Of a stretch of 64,000 nt of DNA, positions 15,985 to 24,177 are shown one piece after another (position 1 is the stretch's first letter; each line of letters begins with the position of its first letter). The notes beneath the pieces are model-generated. The model was not told where the DNA came from. It worked only from the letters and a program-made list of their open reading frames with translations, and searched no databases. The position numbers and the translations under genes are program-made. The DNA comes from Halobacillus massiliensis (lineage in GTDB: Bacteria > Bacillota > Bacilli > Bacillales > Halobacillaceae). The stretch is taken from positions 971,558 to 1,035,557 of the forward strand of contig NZ_LT800499.1 of assembly GCF_900166625.1 (NCBI RefSeq), read 5' to 3'.

Positions 15985-16980
15985 GTGAAAGCTGCAGTAA
16001 ATAAAATGACAGCTGCATTTCCTTTTAAGTTGAATGTAAGCTTTATTCAGCAGCAGGGTGCCTTAATTGCTTTAATCTTACTCATTATTTTTGCGAGTGT
16101 GAATTACGATAACTTTCTAACCTCCCAAAATATTATCAATGTCCTAAAGCAGAACAGCATGATTGGCATTGTAGCGGTAGGAATGACATTTGTTATTTTA
16201 ACCCGTGGAATCGATTTATCCGTGGGCAGTTTAATAGCGCTTGGAGGGGTTCTATCAGCGTATTTAACTTCTTTAAACCTTGTTTTAGCTATAGTTGTTC
16301 CAATTCTTGCTACCGCTGTTTTGGGGATGGTGAATGGTCTGATCATTGCGAAAGGAAATTTAGAACCATTTATCGTAACTCTTGCCATGATGATAGGAGT
16401 CAGGGGAATTGTGTATATCACGACAGGAGAACAATCCGTCATCGTATCGCAAGAGACTGAATCCATTTTTAATTATATTGGAAATGGATTGCTGCTAGGT
16501 ATTCCATTTCCCGTCTGGCTTTTTATAGGATTGGTGGTTCTTTCCTGGTATGTCCTCCACTATACGCGCTTTGGCCGACAAACCTATGCAGTTGGCGGGA
16601 ATGAAAGTGGAAGTCAACTCATGGGAATCAAGGTAACGAAAATAAAAGTTTTGGCCTACGTAGTAAGCGGAGGTTTGTCTGGACTAGCGGGAATCGTTCT
16701 GGCGGGGAGATTGGGTGGAGTCGCCCAGCCTGTAGCCGGGAATATGTGGGAGCTTGATGCAATCGCCGCTGTCGTCATTGGAGGAACACTACTTATTGGC
16801 GGACGAGGAGGAGTAGTAGGTACCTTTATAGGCGTTATGCTTCTCGGAATTGTCTTAAATGTGATTAACCTGGACGGCACACTCGATTCCTGGTGGCAGC
16901 CGGTCATCCGAGGCTTGTTCCTCGTAGCCATAGTTGTCATTCAAGCTAAAGTAATGAACACAAATAAGTTGAAAACATAA
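15985..16980 (+). CDS. Sugar ABC transporter permease (YjfF-like)
   Basis: A 331-residue second permease of the same family: RGIDLSVGSLIALGG, YAVGGNESGSQLMGIKVTK and ELDAIAAVVIGGTLL. I prefer GTG 15985, because gggaggtgg lies just upstream; GTG 15976 overlaps that site. The two permeases are not close duplicates, which matches the YtfT/YjfF pair rather than a homodimeric RbsC. It follows the first permease by 16 bases. Substrate probably a furanose sugar. Confidence 0.88.
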   Translation: MKAAVNKMTAAFPFKLNVSFIQQQGALIALILLIIFASVNYDNFLTSQNIINVLKQNSMIGIVAVGMTFVILTRGIDLSVGSLIALGGVLSAYLTSLNLVLAIVVPILATAVLGMVNGLIIAKGNLEPFIVTLAMMIGVRGIVYITTGEQSVIVSQETESIFNYIGNGLLLGIPFPVWLFIGLVVLSWYVLHYTRFGRQTYAVGGNESGSQLMGIKVTKIKVLAYVVSGGLSGLAGIVLAGRLGGVAQPVAGNMWELDAIAAVVIGGTLLIGGRGGVVGTFIGVMLLGIVLNVINLDGTLDSWWQPVIRGLFLVAIVVIQAKVMNTNKLKT

Positions 16981-17109
16981 AGGTCAGCTGTTTAGAAAAC
17001 TTCTTTTAAGGGGGTGCTCAATGAGTAAGTCTATGCACCAATACTTATCTTTATAAGAGTTGGACGACGATGAATCTATGAAACTACTAATAAATAGGAG
17101 GTCATTCAA

Positions 17110-17946
17110 TTGACAAATCAAACCCAAGAAGCAAAAAAATATGATATTGGTGAAATTCAAGGAGCATTGTACGGACCCGGGATTATGGGATTAAAAGGAG
17201 CTTTCAGTAGAGAATTTGCTGCAAAACTTGGTGAAGAAATCAATGAGCTGTATGCCGAAGCCCTTCAAAGAGAAGGTGGTGCCGTAGGGCGTGGACCTAA
17301 ACGCCATTACGTTGAAATTCACCCAGAAGATATCAGCGGCTTTGTAGAATTAGTCACCCATCCATGGCTGCAGACTGTATGTGAATCGGTACTCGGGCCG
17401 GACTACAAAATTGTAGAAATTGGTTTCGATGTTCCTAACCCTGGCGCTGTCAACCAGCCGTGGCATCGTGACTTCCCTGCTCCAGATGATACAACAAGAG
17501 GTAGACGTTTAAATTCCCTGGCCTTTAACATGACAACCGTTGATGTTGAAGAAGACATGGGTCCATTTGAAATCGCCCCTGGGACTCAATGGGATGATGG
17601 CAGTGAGTTTGAACATGAAATGTTTCCTCCAAAAGAGAATTATGAACGATATGAGGCCAAAGCCCAGCAAAAGATGCCGAAAATGGGGGATATCGCCGTG
17701 AGATCAGCACTGACCATTCATAGAGGTACGACTAACCATTCGGATAAATCACGACCTGTTTTAGTACTGGGTGTAGATGCCCCTACTGCCAATAACCATG
17801 AAAGACATGATCTGCAGGTTACGAAAGAATTTTACAAGACCCTTCCTGAAGATTTAAAACGACACTTGCATTGCAGGCTCGTAGACGAGCTTGAAGTGAT
17901 TGTGCAAGGGCACTCTATTGAAGGACTGATGATGGGTGAGGCATAA
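17110..17946 (+). CDS. Phytanoyl-CoA dioxygenase (PhyH) family Fe(II)/2-oxoglutarate oxygenase
   Basis: A 278-residue PhyH-like protein. The metal triad is His119-x-Asp121 (in QPWHRDFPAP) and probably His204 (in ALTIHRGTTNHS), with Arg215 (SRPVL) placed to bind 2-oxoglutarate. Family members hydroxylate or demethylate small molecules; the substrate is not evident. TTG 17110 follows taggaggtc. It comes 130 bases after the sugar permease on the same strand, before any terminator, so it is probably the last gene of the transporter operon and acts on the imported compound or a derivative. Confidence 0.8.
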   Translation: MTNQTQEAKKYDIGEIQGALYGPGIMGLKGAFSREFAAKLGEEINELYAEALQREGGAVGRGPKRHYVEIHPEDISGFVELVTHPWLQTVCESVLGPDYKIVEIGFDVPNPGAVNQPWHRDFPAPDDTTRGRRLNSLAFNMTTVDVEEDMGPFEIAPGTQWDDGSEFEHEMFPPKENYERYEAKAQQKMPKMGDIAVRSALTIHRGTTNHSDKSRPVLVLGVDAPTANNHERHDLQVTKEFYKTLPEDLKRHLHCRLVDELEVIVQGHSIEGLMMGEA

Positions 17947-17956
17947 ATATTAGGTG

Positions 17957-17992
17957 AAAAAGGCTGCCTTTTTATAAAAGGCAGCTTTTTTA
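17957..17992 (+). terminator. Terminator of the sugar transporter/PhyH operon
   Basis: gctgcctttt (17963-17972) pairs perfectly with aaaaggcagc (17976-17985), preceded by As and followed by six Ts. It lies 10 bases after the PhyH stop codon. Confidence 0.85.
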
Positions 17993-18140
17993 AAAGAACA
18001 GGTAGATTGCTAAAAGCAGTGACTAACCTATGGAAATGGCAAGATTAGAATAGGGTTTCAACTAAAGTGTTAAAAGGTGGGATTTATAGAGGTGCAAGTA
18101 AGATTGTAGGTTTGTTTGTGTCTAAGCTTTCAACTAGCAG

Positions 18141-18281
18141 TTAAATGGAATCCAGTGCTTCTTCTAGGTTATAAATATTGCTCTCAATTACTTCTTGTTT
18201 TTCACGCTCTAACGTACGGTTTAATAATTCAAACAGCCTAGTCCTATCTTTTTCGAAGCAAAGTTTTTCTGGGTTTTGCAT
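18141..18281 (-). CDS. Small hypothetical protein
   Basis: A 46-residue, strongly charged, probably helical peptide (MQNPEKLCFEKDRTRLFELL, then EREKQEVIE and ending EEALDSI). ATG 18281 has aaggagactc before it, a good site, which is the main reason to accept it. It superficially resembles Spo0E-like or other short coiled-coil regulators of Bacillus, but the Spo0E signature is not clear. Function unknown. Confidence 0.45.
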   Translation of the reverse strand: MQNPEKLCFEKDRTRLFELLNRTLEREKQEVIESNIYNLEEALDSI

Positions 18282-18426
18282 GATGAGTCTCCTTATAATT
18301 GTGACTTGGGAATGGATTCCCACAATGGTAAAATGATAAACATTTATTAGGTACCTACCAGAACTAATTTTCCAAATTTCTTATTAAAATATCCTCTAGT
18401 ACACAGCAAGAAGAGCGGAAATTGAG

Positions 18427-18458
18427 AAAAAATAAAAAGCCGGAGCTGGGGGCTCCGG
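18427..18458 (-). terminator. Minus-strand terminator
   Basis: On the minus strand ccggagc (18458-18452) pairs with gctccgg (18446-18440), followed by cttttta and ttttt (18439-18427). It points to a minus-strand transcript coming from the 18.5-19 kb region, possibly the small gene at 18800 or an untranslated RNA. Confidence 0.7.
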
Positions 18459-18799
18459 TAAGAAGTTTCTGTATGGTTAGAACTAGCTTAAGAAAGCACT
18501 TGAAATGGGGATATTTTTAACTATTGCTAGCCCTATACTATGTAATTCACTTATGTTAAATATTCTAAACAATTTAATAGGCGATTTGGTTAAGAAGTCG
18601 TCATTCTTCCTGCAGTGCATAATTGGGATGTTTTTATTATGGAGAGATGTGTTATCCCAATGTTCTTCATAATAATAACAGCACACACATCTACTTTTGA
18701 GTCACTCCCCTAATTGAATATTAAGCGTTGTATCCTCATAGTTCCGTTATCCTGAAAAAAACAATATGTATTTATAGTTATTTTACAAATAATCTCCTC
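18459..18799. other. Intergenic stretch without a convincing gene
   Basis: A 67-codon frame on the minus strand at 18483-18686 begins with GTG without a ribosome binding site and looks accidental. Otherwise AT-rich DNA with no recognised element. A long 3' untranslated region leading to the terminator at 18427 is possible. Confidence 0.4.
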
Positions 18800-18997
18800 T
18801 TAAATTAATGGAATGAACAAAAATAAAAATTTAGGATGGTTTACCACTACCCAATTATAGGCTAATTTGGTTTTGGAATATAGTATTCTTGCTAATAACT
18901 CAGCTGATTTCTTGTTACTCAATACTTTATCTTTATTCGTTATCGAATCTACTAATGGATTTGACTTTCCGTTAATAATGCGAACTATTTTATACAA
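18800..18997 (-). CDS. Possible small protein
   Basis: A 65-residue frame starting at TTG 18997 (MYKIVRIINGKSNPLVDS, later LAYNWVVVNHP). The opening and the Trp-x-Val end resemble short Bacillaceae proteins I have seen annotated as hypothetical, but I cannot name a family. The ribosome binding site is weak (gtgagg). A minus-strand terminator at 18427 lends mild support to transcription here. Confidence 0.3.
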   Translation of the reverse strand: MYKIVRIINGKSNPLVDSITNKDKVLSNKKSAELLARILYSKTKLAYNWVVVNHPKFLFLFIPLI

Positions 18998-19049
18998 TAC
19001 TTTTCTGCCTCACGTAACCTTATTATAGAAATATCGACAATATATTCGG

Positions 19050-19073
19050 TTCATTATAGTGTACTATAGTGAA
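19050..19073. promoter_or_regulatory. Palindromic candidate operator
   Basis: Arms ttcattatagtg and tactatagtgaa are inverted with two mismatches over 24 bases. It lies between the divergent possible gene at 18997 and the kinase-like gene at 19145. The composition resembles GntR/YtrA-type operators, but no such regulator is encoded nearby. Confidence 0.4.
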
Positions 19074-19144
19074 CTAAACAACAAGTTTCTTCAACAAATA
19101 CACTATTAACAATGATGTTCATAATAATTTATGAGCTGTAGGGG

Positions 19145-19732
19145 ATGATGGATTTGAAAGATATAATGAATAAACTTCCAAAAGTTGAAGATGGTCAGAG
19201 GGTGGTTCTTGGGATTGACGGTTTAAGTCGTTCCGGTAAAACAACATTTGCTAGAAAAATAGAGCAATATTTCAAAGGGAAAACTTCGGTTTGTATTTTT
19301 CATATAGACAACTATATTGTAGAAAGAAAAAGAAGGTATAACACTAATTACGAGGAGTGGTATGAGTATTACCATTTACAATGGGATGTCGAGTGGTTAG
19401 AAGAAAATTTCTTTAAAAAACTTAAGGGATTAAAAGAACTTCATCTCCTTACATATCATTACCATTCAGATACCTGCAAAGTAGAGTTAGTTAACATACC
19501 TGATACCTGTCTCATTATCATTGAAGGAGTATTTCTTCAAAGAAAAGAGTGGAGAAATTACTTTGACTTTATAGTTTTTTTGGATTGTGAAAGAGAAAAA
19601 AGGTTTAATCGAGAAAGTATGGAAACCCGAAAGAACGTTGAAAAATTTAAAAAGAGATATTGGAGAGCAGAAGATTATTATATGAAATCAATATTTCCAA
19701 AGGAACAAGCTGATTTAATTATTTTGAATTAA
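19145..19732 (+). CDS. P-loop kinase of the uridine kinase-like class
   Basis: A 195-residue P-loop protein. Walker A is GIDGLSRSGKTTFARK (near residue 28), followed by VCIFHIDNYIV, where Asp is the likely catalytic base of nucleoside/pantothenate-kinase-like enzymes, then LIIIEGVFLQR and a basic lid region RFNRESMETRK. The fold matches uridine kinase-like phosphotransferases; several Bacillaceae paralogues are annotated only as AAA or kinase family. Substrate unknown. The start is ATG 19145 with a gtagggg site. Monocistronic. Confidence 0.75.
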   Translation: MMDLKDIMNKLPKVEDGQRVVLGIDGLSRSGKTTFARKIEQYFKGKTSVCIFHIDNYIVERKRRYNTNYEEWYEYYHLQWDVEWLEENFFKKLKGLKELHLLTYHYHSDTCKVELVNIPDTCLIIIEGVFLQRKEWRNYFDFIVFLDCEREKRFNRESMETRKNVEKFKKRYWRAEDYYMKSIFPKEQADLIILN

Positions 19733-19871
19733 TTTTGAAAACACACATTAAGGGATGGGGATCCTAAAGAGAATTGAAGAAGAAATCCTTCCTGAAAAAC
19801 AACTTAATCATCATACATAAGGGGTTCGATAACAGTTATTGAATGGTAGAAAAGTCCTCGTATTCAATTCT

Positions 19872-19910
19872 TGGGGCGATGCTTAATCAAAGTGATCGTC
19901 TTAATTTTTT
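19872..19910 (+). repeat. Intergenic TIR element, copy 10 (degenerate)
   Basis: Contains ggggcgatgcttaatc, then aaagtgatcgtctta and a T run. The hairpin gcgat/gatcg type is imperfect. The rest of the 19733-20087 stretch shows nothing I can name. Confidence 0.4.
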
Positions 19911-20087
19911 GATATAGAATTTGTGGGAACAAAGGCCAATCTATTTAAAAGCAGGTATATGATAAGGGGGACAAGAAAAAAATATAAGAATGATCTTTCT
20001 TTTTCCATATACCGCGATAACAATAGACCAACGAGTAATTAGATTTAAAAAAGTTTCATAATTGTTTTAAGAAAAATATATTTGTTT

Positions 20088-20115
20088 TGTCGAAATCAGC
20101 ATTCTTCATTCGTTA
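20088..20115 (+). promoter_or_regulatory. Candidate ECF42-type promoter
   Basis: TGTCGA (20088-20093), 16-base spacer, TCGTTA (20110-20115), upstream of the DGPF gene. From memory, ECF42 promoters carry TGTCGA at -35; the match is by eye, and autoregulation by the adjacent sigma factor is inference. Confidence 0.4.
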
Positions 20116-20183
20116 TGTAAATGAGAACGGAAATAATAGAGGAGGAAATATCCTTCCCTAAAGATCAAAGGAGGAATAAACAG

Positions 20184-20606
20184 ATGAGATTTGTGATCCT
20201 TGTTAAAGCTTCTAAAGATTCTGAAGCAGGTGTTCACCCCAGTCAGGAGCTTATCGATGCCATGATGAAGTATAACGAAGAACTGGCCAATGCGGGAGTT
20301 CTAATTGCAGGGGAAGGTCTTCACCCTAGTTCCGCAGGCTTTCGTATCTCTTACCCTGAACCTGGAAAGAAACCAAAAGTGATGGACGGTCCTTTTACGG
20401 AATCTAAAGAATTGATTGCGGGTTTTACGCTTATTGAGGTTCACTCAAAAGAAGAGGCTTTCGAATGGGCCTTACGAATGCCGGACCCTCACGGATTTGG
20501 TGAAGGGGAAATTGAGGTCCGCCAAGTGTTCGAAGCTCAGGAATTAACGAATGATGCTCAAACTTTGTCAAAGGTTTCGGAACTGCGTAAAAGAACGGAG
20601 AGGTGA
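20184..20606 (+). CDS. YCII/DGPF-domain protein
   Basis: A 140-residue YciI-like ferredoxin-fold protein. It starts MRFVILVKASKDSEAG, has the name-giving KVMDGPFTESKELIAGFTLIEV segment, and ends with EIEVRQVFEA plus a short polar tail. ATG 20184 follows aaggaggaataa; the longer frame from 20121 has no site. DGPF proteins are the usual partners and targets of ECF42 sigma factors, and the sigma gene follows after six bases. Biochemical role of the family is not established. Confidence 0.85.
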   Translation: MRFVILVKASKDSEAGVHPSQELIDAMMKYNEELANAGVLIAGEGLHPSSAGFRISYPEPGKKPKVMDGPFTESKELIAGFTLIEVHSKEEAFEWALRMPDPHGFGEGEIEVRQVFEAQELTNDAQTLSKVSELRKRTER

Positions 20607-20612
20607 CAACAC

Positions 20613-21866
20613 GTGGGATCCGTCGATGTGCATCGTACTATAAATACGATTTGGAAAATCGAGTCAGCTAAAGTTATTGCGAGAGTTGCTCGTATCACCC
20701 GGGACATCGGGCTTGCAGAGGATTTTGCTCATGATGCCTTAGTTCAAGCACTCGAGATCTGGGAGAAATCAGGGATCCCTGAAAACCCGGGCGGATGGTT
20801 AATGACAACTGCCAAGCGAAAAGCCATTGATTATTTGCGAAGAGATAAATTAAGTGAGAGAAAGCATAAAGAGCTTGGCCTCATCAATGATTCCTATTAT
20901 AAGTGTGAGTATGATGATGTGGATGAGCATGATATTAAGGATGATCTGCTTAGGCTCCTTTTTATTACATGTGATCCTATTTTACCTCCGAAGTCGCGAG
21001 TTGCGCTAACTCTTCGTTTGCTTGGAGGGTTGACGACTGAAGAAATTGCCAAGGCTTATCTCACCCCCACACCAACCATAGCCCAGCGCATAGTTAGGGC
21101 TAAAAGAATACTTCGGGAAGCCCGCATTTCTTTTGTGGATTATGAAGAAAGTGAGCTTAAAAATCGGTTATCCTCCGTGCTAGAAGTACTATATTTAATG
21201 TTTAATGAAGGATATACAGCCACGTCTGGCGGAGAATGGTTCCGCCCTACGCTTTGTCAGGAATCGTTGCGGCTTGGAAGAATACTTGCTGAACTCGTTC
21301 CTAAAGAACCTGAAGTTCATGGCCTCGTGGCTCTTATGGAGATTCAGTCCTCCCGGCTAAAAGCAAGGGTAAATCCAAAAGGAGAACCGATCCTTCTTTT
21401 AGATCAAAACCGAGCACTTTGGGATTACTTGCTCATTCGAAGGGGATTAGCAGCTATTGAACGAGCGGAAGGGCTTGGGGTTCCACTGGGACCCTACTCG
21501 TTACAGGCTAAGATTGCTGCATGTCATGCTGTAGCCCCTTCGGGAGCAGAAACGGATTGGGTGCGAATCTCAGCTTTATATGACGCCCTTGCTCAATTAA
21601 CTCCATCCCCGATTATTGAGTTGAATCGTGCGGTTGCTCTATCTATGGCATTTAGTCCTGAAGTTGGACTCGAAATTGTCGATGAGTTGCAGGAGGAACC
21701 TACTTTGAAGGATTATCACCTCCTGCCAAGTGTAAGAGGAGACCTTCTTTTTAAACTTAACCGAAAGCAAGAAGCACATGTCGAATTCAAACGTGCGGCA
21801 TCGCTTACTAGTAATGAACGAGAGCGTGAAATGCTTTTAAAAAGAGCTTCAGAATGCACCACGTAA
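20613..21866 (+). CDS. ECF sigma factor of the ECF42 type with C-terminal extension
   Basis: A 417-residue protein. Region 2 (residues 10-80) carries GLAEDFAHDALVQALEIWE and PGGWLMTTAKRKAIDYLR; region 4 (about 120-170) carries PKSRVALTLRLLGGLTTEEIAKAYL. A roughly 220-residue helical, TPR-like C-terminal domain follows (ALSMAFSPEVGLEIVDEL, YHLLPSVRGDLLFKL). This extension replaces the anti-sigma factor in ECF42 proteins and is reported to control activity. GTG 20613 follows gaggtgac. It is co-transcribed with the DGPF gene and probably the VOC gene after it. Confidence 0.88.
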   Translation: MGSVDVHRTINTIWKIESAKVIARVARITRDIGLAEDFAHDALVQALEIWEKSGIPENPGGWLMTTAKRKAIDYLRRDKLSERKHKELGLINDSYYKCEYDDVDEHDIKDDLLRLLFITCDPILPPKSRVALTLRLLGGLTTEEIAKAYLTPTPTIAQRIVRAKRILREARISFVDYEESELKNRLSSVLEVLYLMFNEGYTATSGGEWFRPTLCQESLRLGRILAELVPKEPEVHGLVALMEIQSSRLKARVNPKGEPILLLDQNRALWDYLLIRRGLAAIERAEGLGVPLGPYSLQAKIAACHAVAPSGAETDWVRISALYDALAQLTPSPIIELNRAVALSMAFSPEVGLEIVDELQEEPTLKDYHLLPSVRGDLLFKLNRKQEAHVEFKRAASLTSNEREREMLLKRASECTT

Positions 21867-21897
21867 GATAAGTCTTAATAATTAGGAGGATAAATGT

Positions 21898-22278
21898 ATG
21901 ATTAATAAAGTGGGACAGATTATGTTGTATGTAAATAACCAGGACGAAGCTGTTAAATTTTGGACCGGTAAAGTAGGCTTTAGCTTAATTTCCTCTGAAG
22001 AGAATGAGCAAGGAATGAAGTGGATTGAAATTGCGCCAACAAAAAACTGTGAAACCACCCTTATTTTACACAACAAGAAAGTAGTAGCTGAAATGGATCC
22101 TGAGCTTAATCTCGATACTCCTTCCTTAATGTTTTTCACCAATGATTTAGAGAAATTACATGACGATTTATCAAATCAGAACATCACGGTTGGAGAAATT
22201 GTAGATATGCCTGCCGGAAAAGTGTTTAACTTTGCCGACAACGAACAGAATTACTTTGCTGTTATGGAATCTAAATAA
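21898..22278 (+). CDS. VOC-family protein in the ECF42 operon
   Basis: A 126-residue VOC protein: VGQIMLYVNNQDEAVKFWTG, KWIEIAPTKN, SLMFFTNDLEKLHDDL and a C-terminal VFNFADNEQNYFAV. Paired modules form a ligand pocket; substrate unknown. ATG 21898 follows aggagg. It starts 31 bases after the sigma factor stop on the same strand and is the last gene before a terminator, so it belongs to the same transcription unit and probably the same stress response. Confidence 0.85.
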   Translation: MINKVGQIMLYVNNQDEAVKFWTGKVGFSLISSEENEQGMKWIEIAPTKNCETTLILHNKKVVAEMDPELNLDTPSLMFFTNDLEKLHDDLSNQNITVGEIVDMPAGKVFNFADNEQNYFAVMESK

Positions 22279-22333
22279 AAATAGTTGATGAAACCGTCCA
22301 GGAAAATACGGATGATTAAGAAAATTTCCATAT

Positions 22334-22382
22334 AAAAAAGCCTGATTTCTCCGTATTTAATGTGAAGAAATTAGGCTTTTTT
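22334..22382. terminator. Bidirectional terminator
   Basis: Outer arms aaaaaagcctgatttct (22334-22350) and agaaattaggctttttt (22366-22382) pair with one G-T. It separates the ECF42 operon from the convergent peptidase gene. Confidence 0.8.
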
Positions 22383-22397
22383 CATGGGCTGATCCTC

Positions 22398-23120
22398 TCA
22401 ATGATAAGGGGTGAACAGCTTCCATTGCCCCTGGGAAATAACTTCAACGTTATCATGGGACACTTTGATGGCTGTCTGATCGTCAATCGCATACCCTGGC
22501 CCTGACAAGCCGGCGGCCCACTTTTCTGCATTAGCCAAAGTATTGTCTGGTAACATTTCGTGACCCAGGTGTGGAAACATAGCAAAATCTACGAGACCTA
22601 GTGTTTGATCGTCTCCTTTAGGTGGACGCCAGCCTACGAAATCTTCACCGATATTTGGAGCCATCACCATGCTCCCGGCGCTCATTCCTACATAGACAAC
22701 ATCCAGTGATGGCAAGAGGTCCGCCAGTCCGGATTGCCTCATCCAGTGGTACAGGTAGAGAGCGTCACCGCCCGAGACGAGCAGGACGTCCGTCTCCCGA
22801 ACAAGCGGCACCCAGCGTTCTTCGTCAATGCTTGGCAGCGCTGTGAGCTCAAGCACGCCGACCGATTTCCAGCCCAGGTTCACCATGGGATTCTCGGAAT
22901 TTCCCGTGATGAATTCCCAGGCTTTGACGCCGGGACCGACCCAGGGGTGTCCGTACATCGCGGTAGGAATGCACAGAGCGTTAGAGTCGGCGATCGGTTT
23001 TTCAAGCATGTCAACGAGCGCATTGTGTATAGACGAGTTATTGACACCAGCGGAAGTTAGCAGAAGTTTCATTCCACCCGTTTTCGAGGACTTGGAATCC
23101 TCCAATTCATTATGCGCCAT
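22398..23120 (-). CDS. Peptidase E-like (S51, class I glutamine amidotransferase-like fold) protein
   Basis: A 240-residue protein with an N-terminal MKLLLTSAGVNNSSIHNAL strand-loop (after 16 polar residues), DVLLVSGGDALYLYHWM, and the nucleophile elbow VYVGMSAGSMVMAP with Ser as the active-site residue of S51 enzymes. A later FAMFPHLGHEM may supply further active-site groups. Peptidase E cleaves Asp-X dipeptides; homologues include cyanophycinases, so substrate is uncertain. ATG 23120 has gaggagg. The gene is clearly richer in GC than its neighbours, a sign of recent acquisition. Confidence 0.8.
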   Translation of the reverse strand: MAHNELEDSKSSKTGGMKLLLTSAGVNNSSIHNALVDMLEKPIADSNALCIPTAMYGHPWVGPGVKAWEFITGNSENPMVNLGWKSVGVLELTALPSIDEERWVPLVRETDVLLVSGGDALYLYHWMRQSGLADLLPSLDVVYVGMSAGSMVMAPNIGEDFVGWRPPKGDDQTLGLVDFAMFPHLGHEMLPDNTLANAEKWAAGLSGPGYAIDDQTAIKVSHDNVEVISQGQWKLFTPYH

Positions 23121-23512
23121 ATGTTTTCCTCCTCAGTTTTTAAAGTAAACTACTAGGATGATTACGCATTTCGTTCGTTGATTCGCTAAAAGGCATATCC
23201 TGCCTGCAATGATCATCTCCTCATTTCACTCGATTTTTTCTGTCTGTGACTTTACTATAATTCAACTCTTAAAGAAAAGGGAGCAATTATCCAAGATATT
23301 ATAGAAGATTCATGAATTGGGAATAGAAAGTGGGCAGCCCCTGCTTAAACAGCTTCATCAAATGAAAGATAGATAAGTATAATGAAGGAAAACCGGAGAG
23401 ACTATAGAAACTCTATGATAGAGCGGATTTAAAATATGAATATTAATTTTCTGCAGAGTTAGGGTAGATTGAAATGGGGTACGCAATTTTTAAAACAAAG
23501 AGGAGAGTTCCT
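23121..23512. other. Intergenic stretch, promoter regions only
   Basis: About 390 bases between divergent genes. No terminator, repeat copy or open frame with a ribosome binding site is visible. Both promoters should lie here, but I cannot place them with confidence. Confidence 0.4.
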
Positions 23513-23983
23513 ATGGAAGTCGTATATTTGGCTGGTGGATGTTTATGGGGAGTACAAGCTTTTATAAAAACTTTACCGGGAGTTACGTTTACAGAAGCGG
23601 GAAGAGCTAATGGAACCACTTCTACACTAGAGGGTGATTATGATGGCTACACCGAATGTGTAAAAACAGAATTTGATCCGACGATTGTGACGATCAGAGA
23701 ATTAATGGGATATTTATTTGAGATTATTGATCCCTACAGTTTGAATAAACAAGGACAGGATGTTGGCGAGAAATACAGAACAGGAGTATACAGTGAAAAG
23801 CCTGAACACTTAAATGAGGCGAAGGCGTTTCTTACGGAGAGAAATGATTATGATCGTATAGTTGTTGAAGTCTTACCTCTTACAAACTACGTGAGAAGTG
23901 CAGAAGAACATCAAGATAGGTTAGCAAAATATCCAAATGATTATTGTCATATTCCCGACGAAATATTAAGTAGATATAAGTGA
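23513..23983 (+). CDS. msrA: Peptide-methionine (S)-S-oxide reductase-like protein (MsrA)
   Basis: A 156-residue MsrA-type protein. It begins MEVVYLAGGCLWGVQAF, the MsrA active-site region, with Trp replacing nothing essential but Leu in place of the usual Phe in GCFWG; the Cys is the catalytic nucleophile. Later elements are YDGYTECVKTEFDP, IDPYSLNKQGQDVGEKYRTGVY and EEHQDRL. The enzyme reduces oxidised methionine in proteins. ATG 23513 follows agaggagag. It resembles the shorter, divergent MsrA branch and lacks an MsrB fusion. Monocistronic with its own terminator. Confidence 0.85.
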   Translation: MEVVYLAGGCLWGVQAFIKTLPGVTFTEAGRANGTTSTLEGDYDGYTECVKTEFDPTIVTIRELMGYLFEIIDPYSLNKQGQDVGEKYRTGVYSEKPEHLNEAKAFLTERNDYDRIVVEVLPLTNYVRSAEEHQDRLAKYPNDYCHIPDEILSRYK

Positions 23984-24011
23984 GGAGAAAATTAAAGAAT
24001 AAGGAGCTATT

Positions 24012-24046
24012 AGCTGAAGACCAATCAATGGTCTTCAGCTTTTTCT
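24012..24046 (+). terminator. Terminator of the msrA-like gene
   Basis: Perfect 12-bp stem, agctgaagacca (24012-24023) and tggtcttcagct (24029-24040), followed by Ts. Confidence 0.85.
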
Positions 24047-24177
24047 TTAAATAGTAGCCATTTATATTGAGGGTTTGAATTTGAGAGTACTTTAAAAAAT
24101 ATTTCTGAAGGATTAATCTCTTATTTTATTGAAATAAAGTAATAAGTTAATATAACAAAACAGTAAGGGGTTAATCA

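Noticed and set aside
18483-18686. 67-codon ORF on the minus strand
   Set aside because: GTG start without a ribosome binding site and no recognisable product; treated as chance.
22622-23148. Three overlapping plus-strand ORFs opposite the peptidase E-like gene
   Set aside because: They result from the high GC content of the real minus-strand gene; Arg/Ser/Pro-rich products with no start signals.
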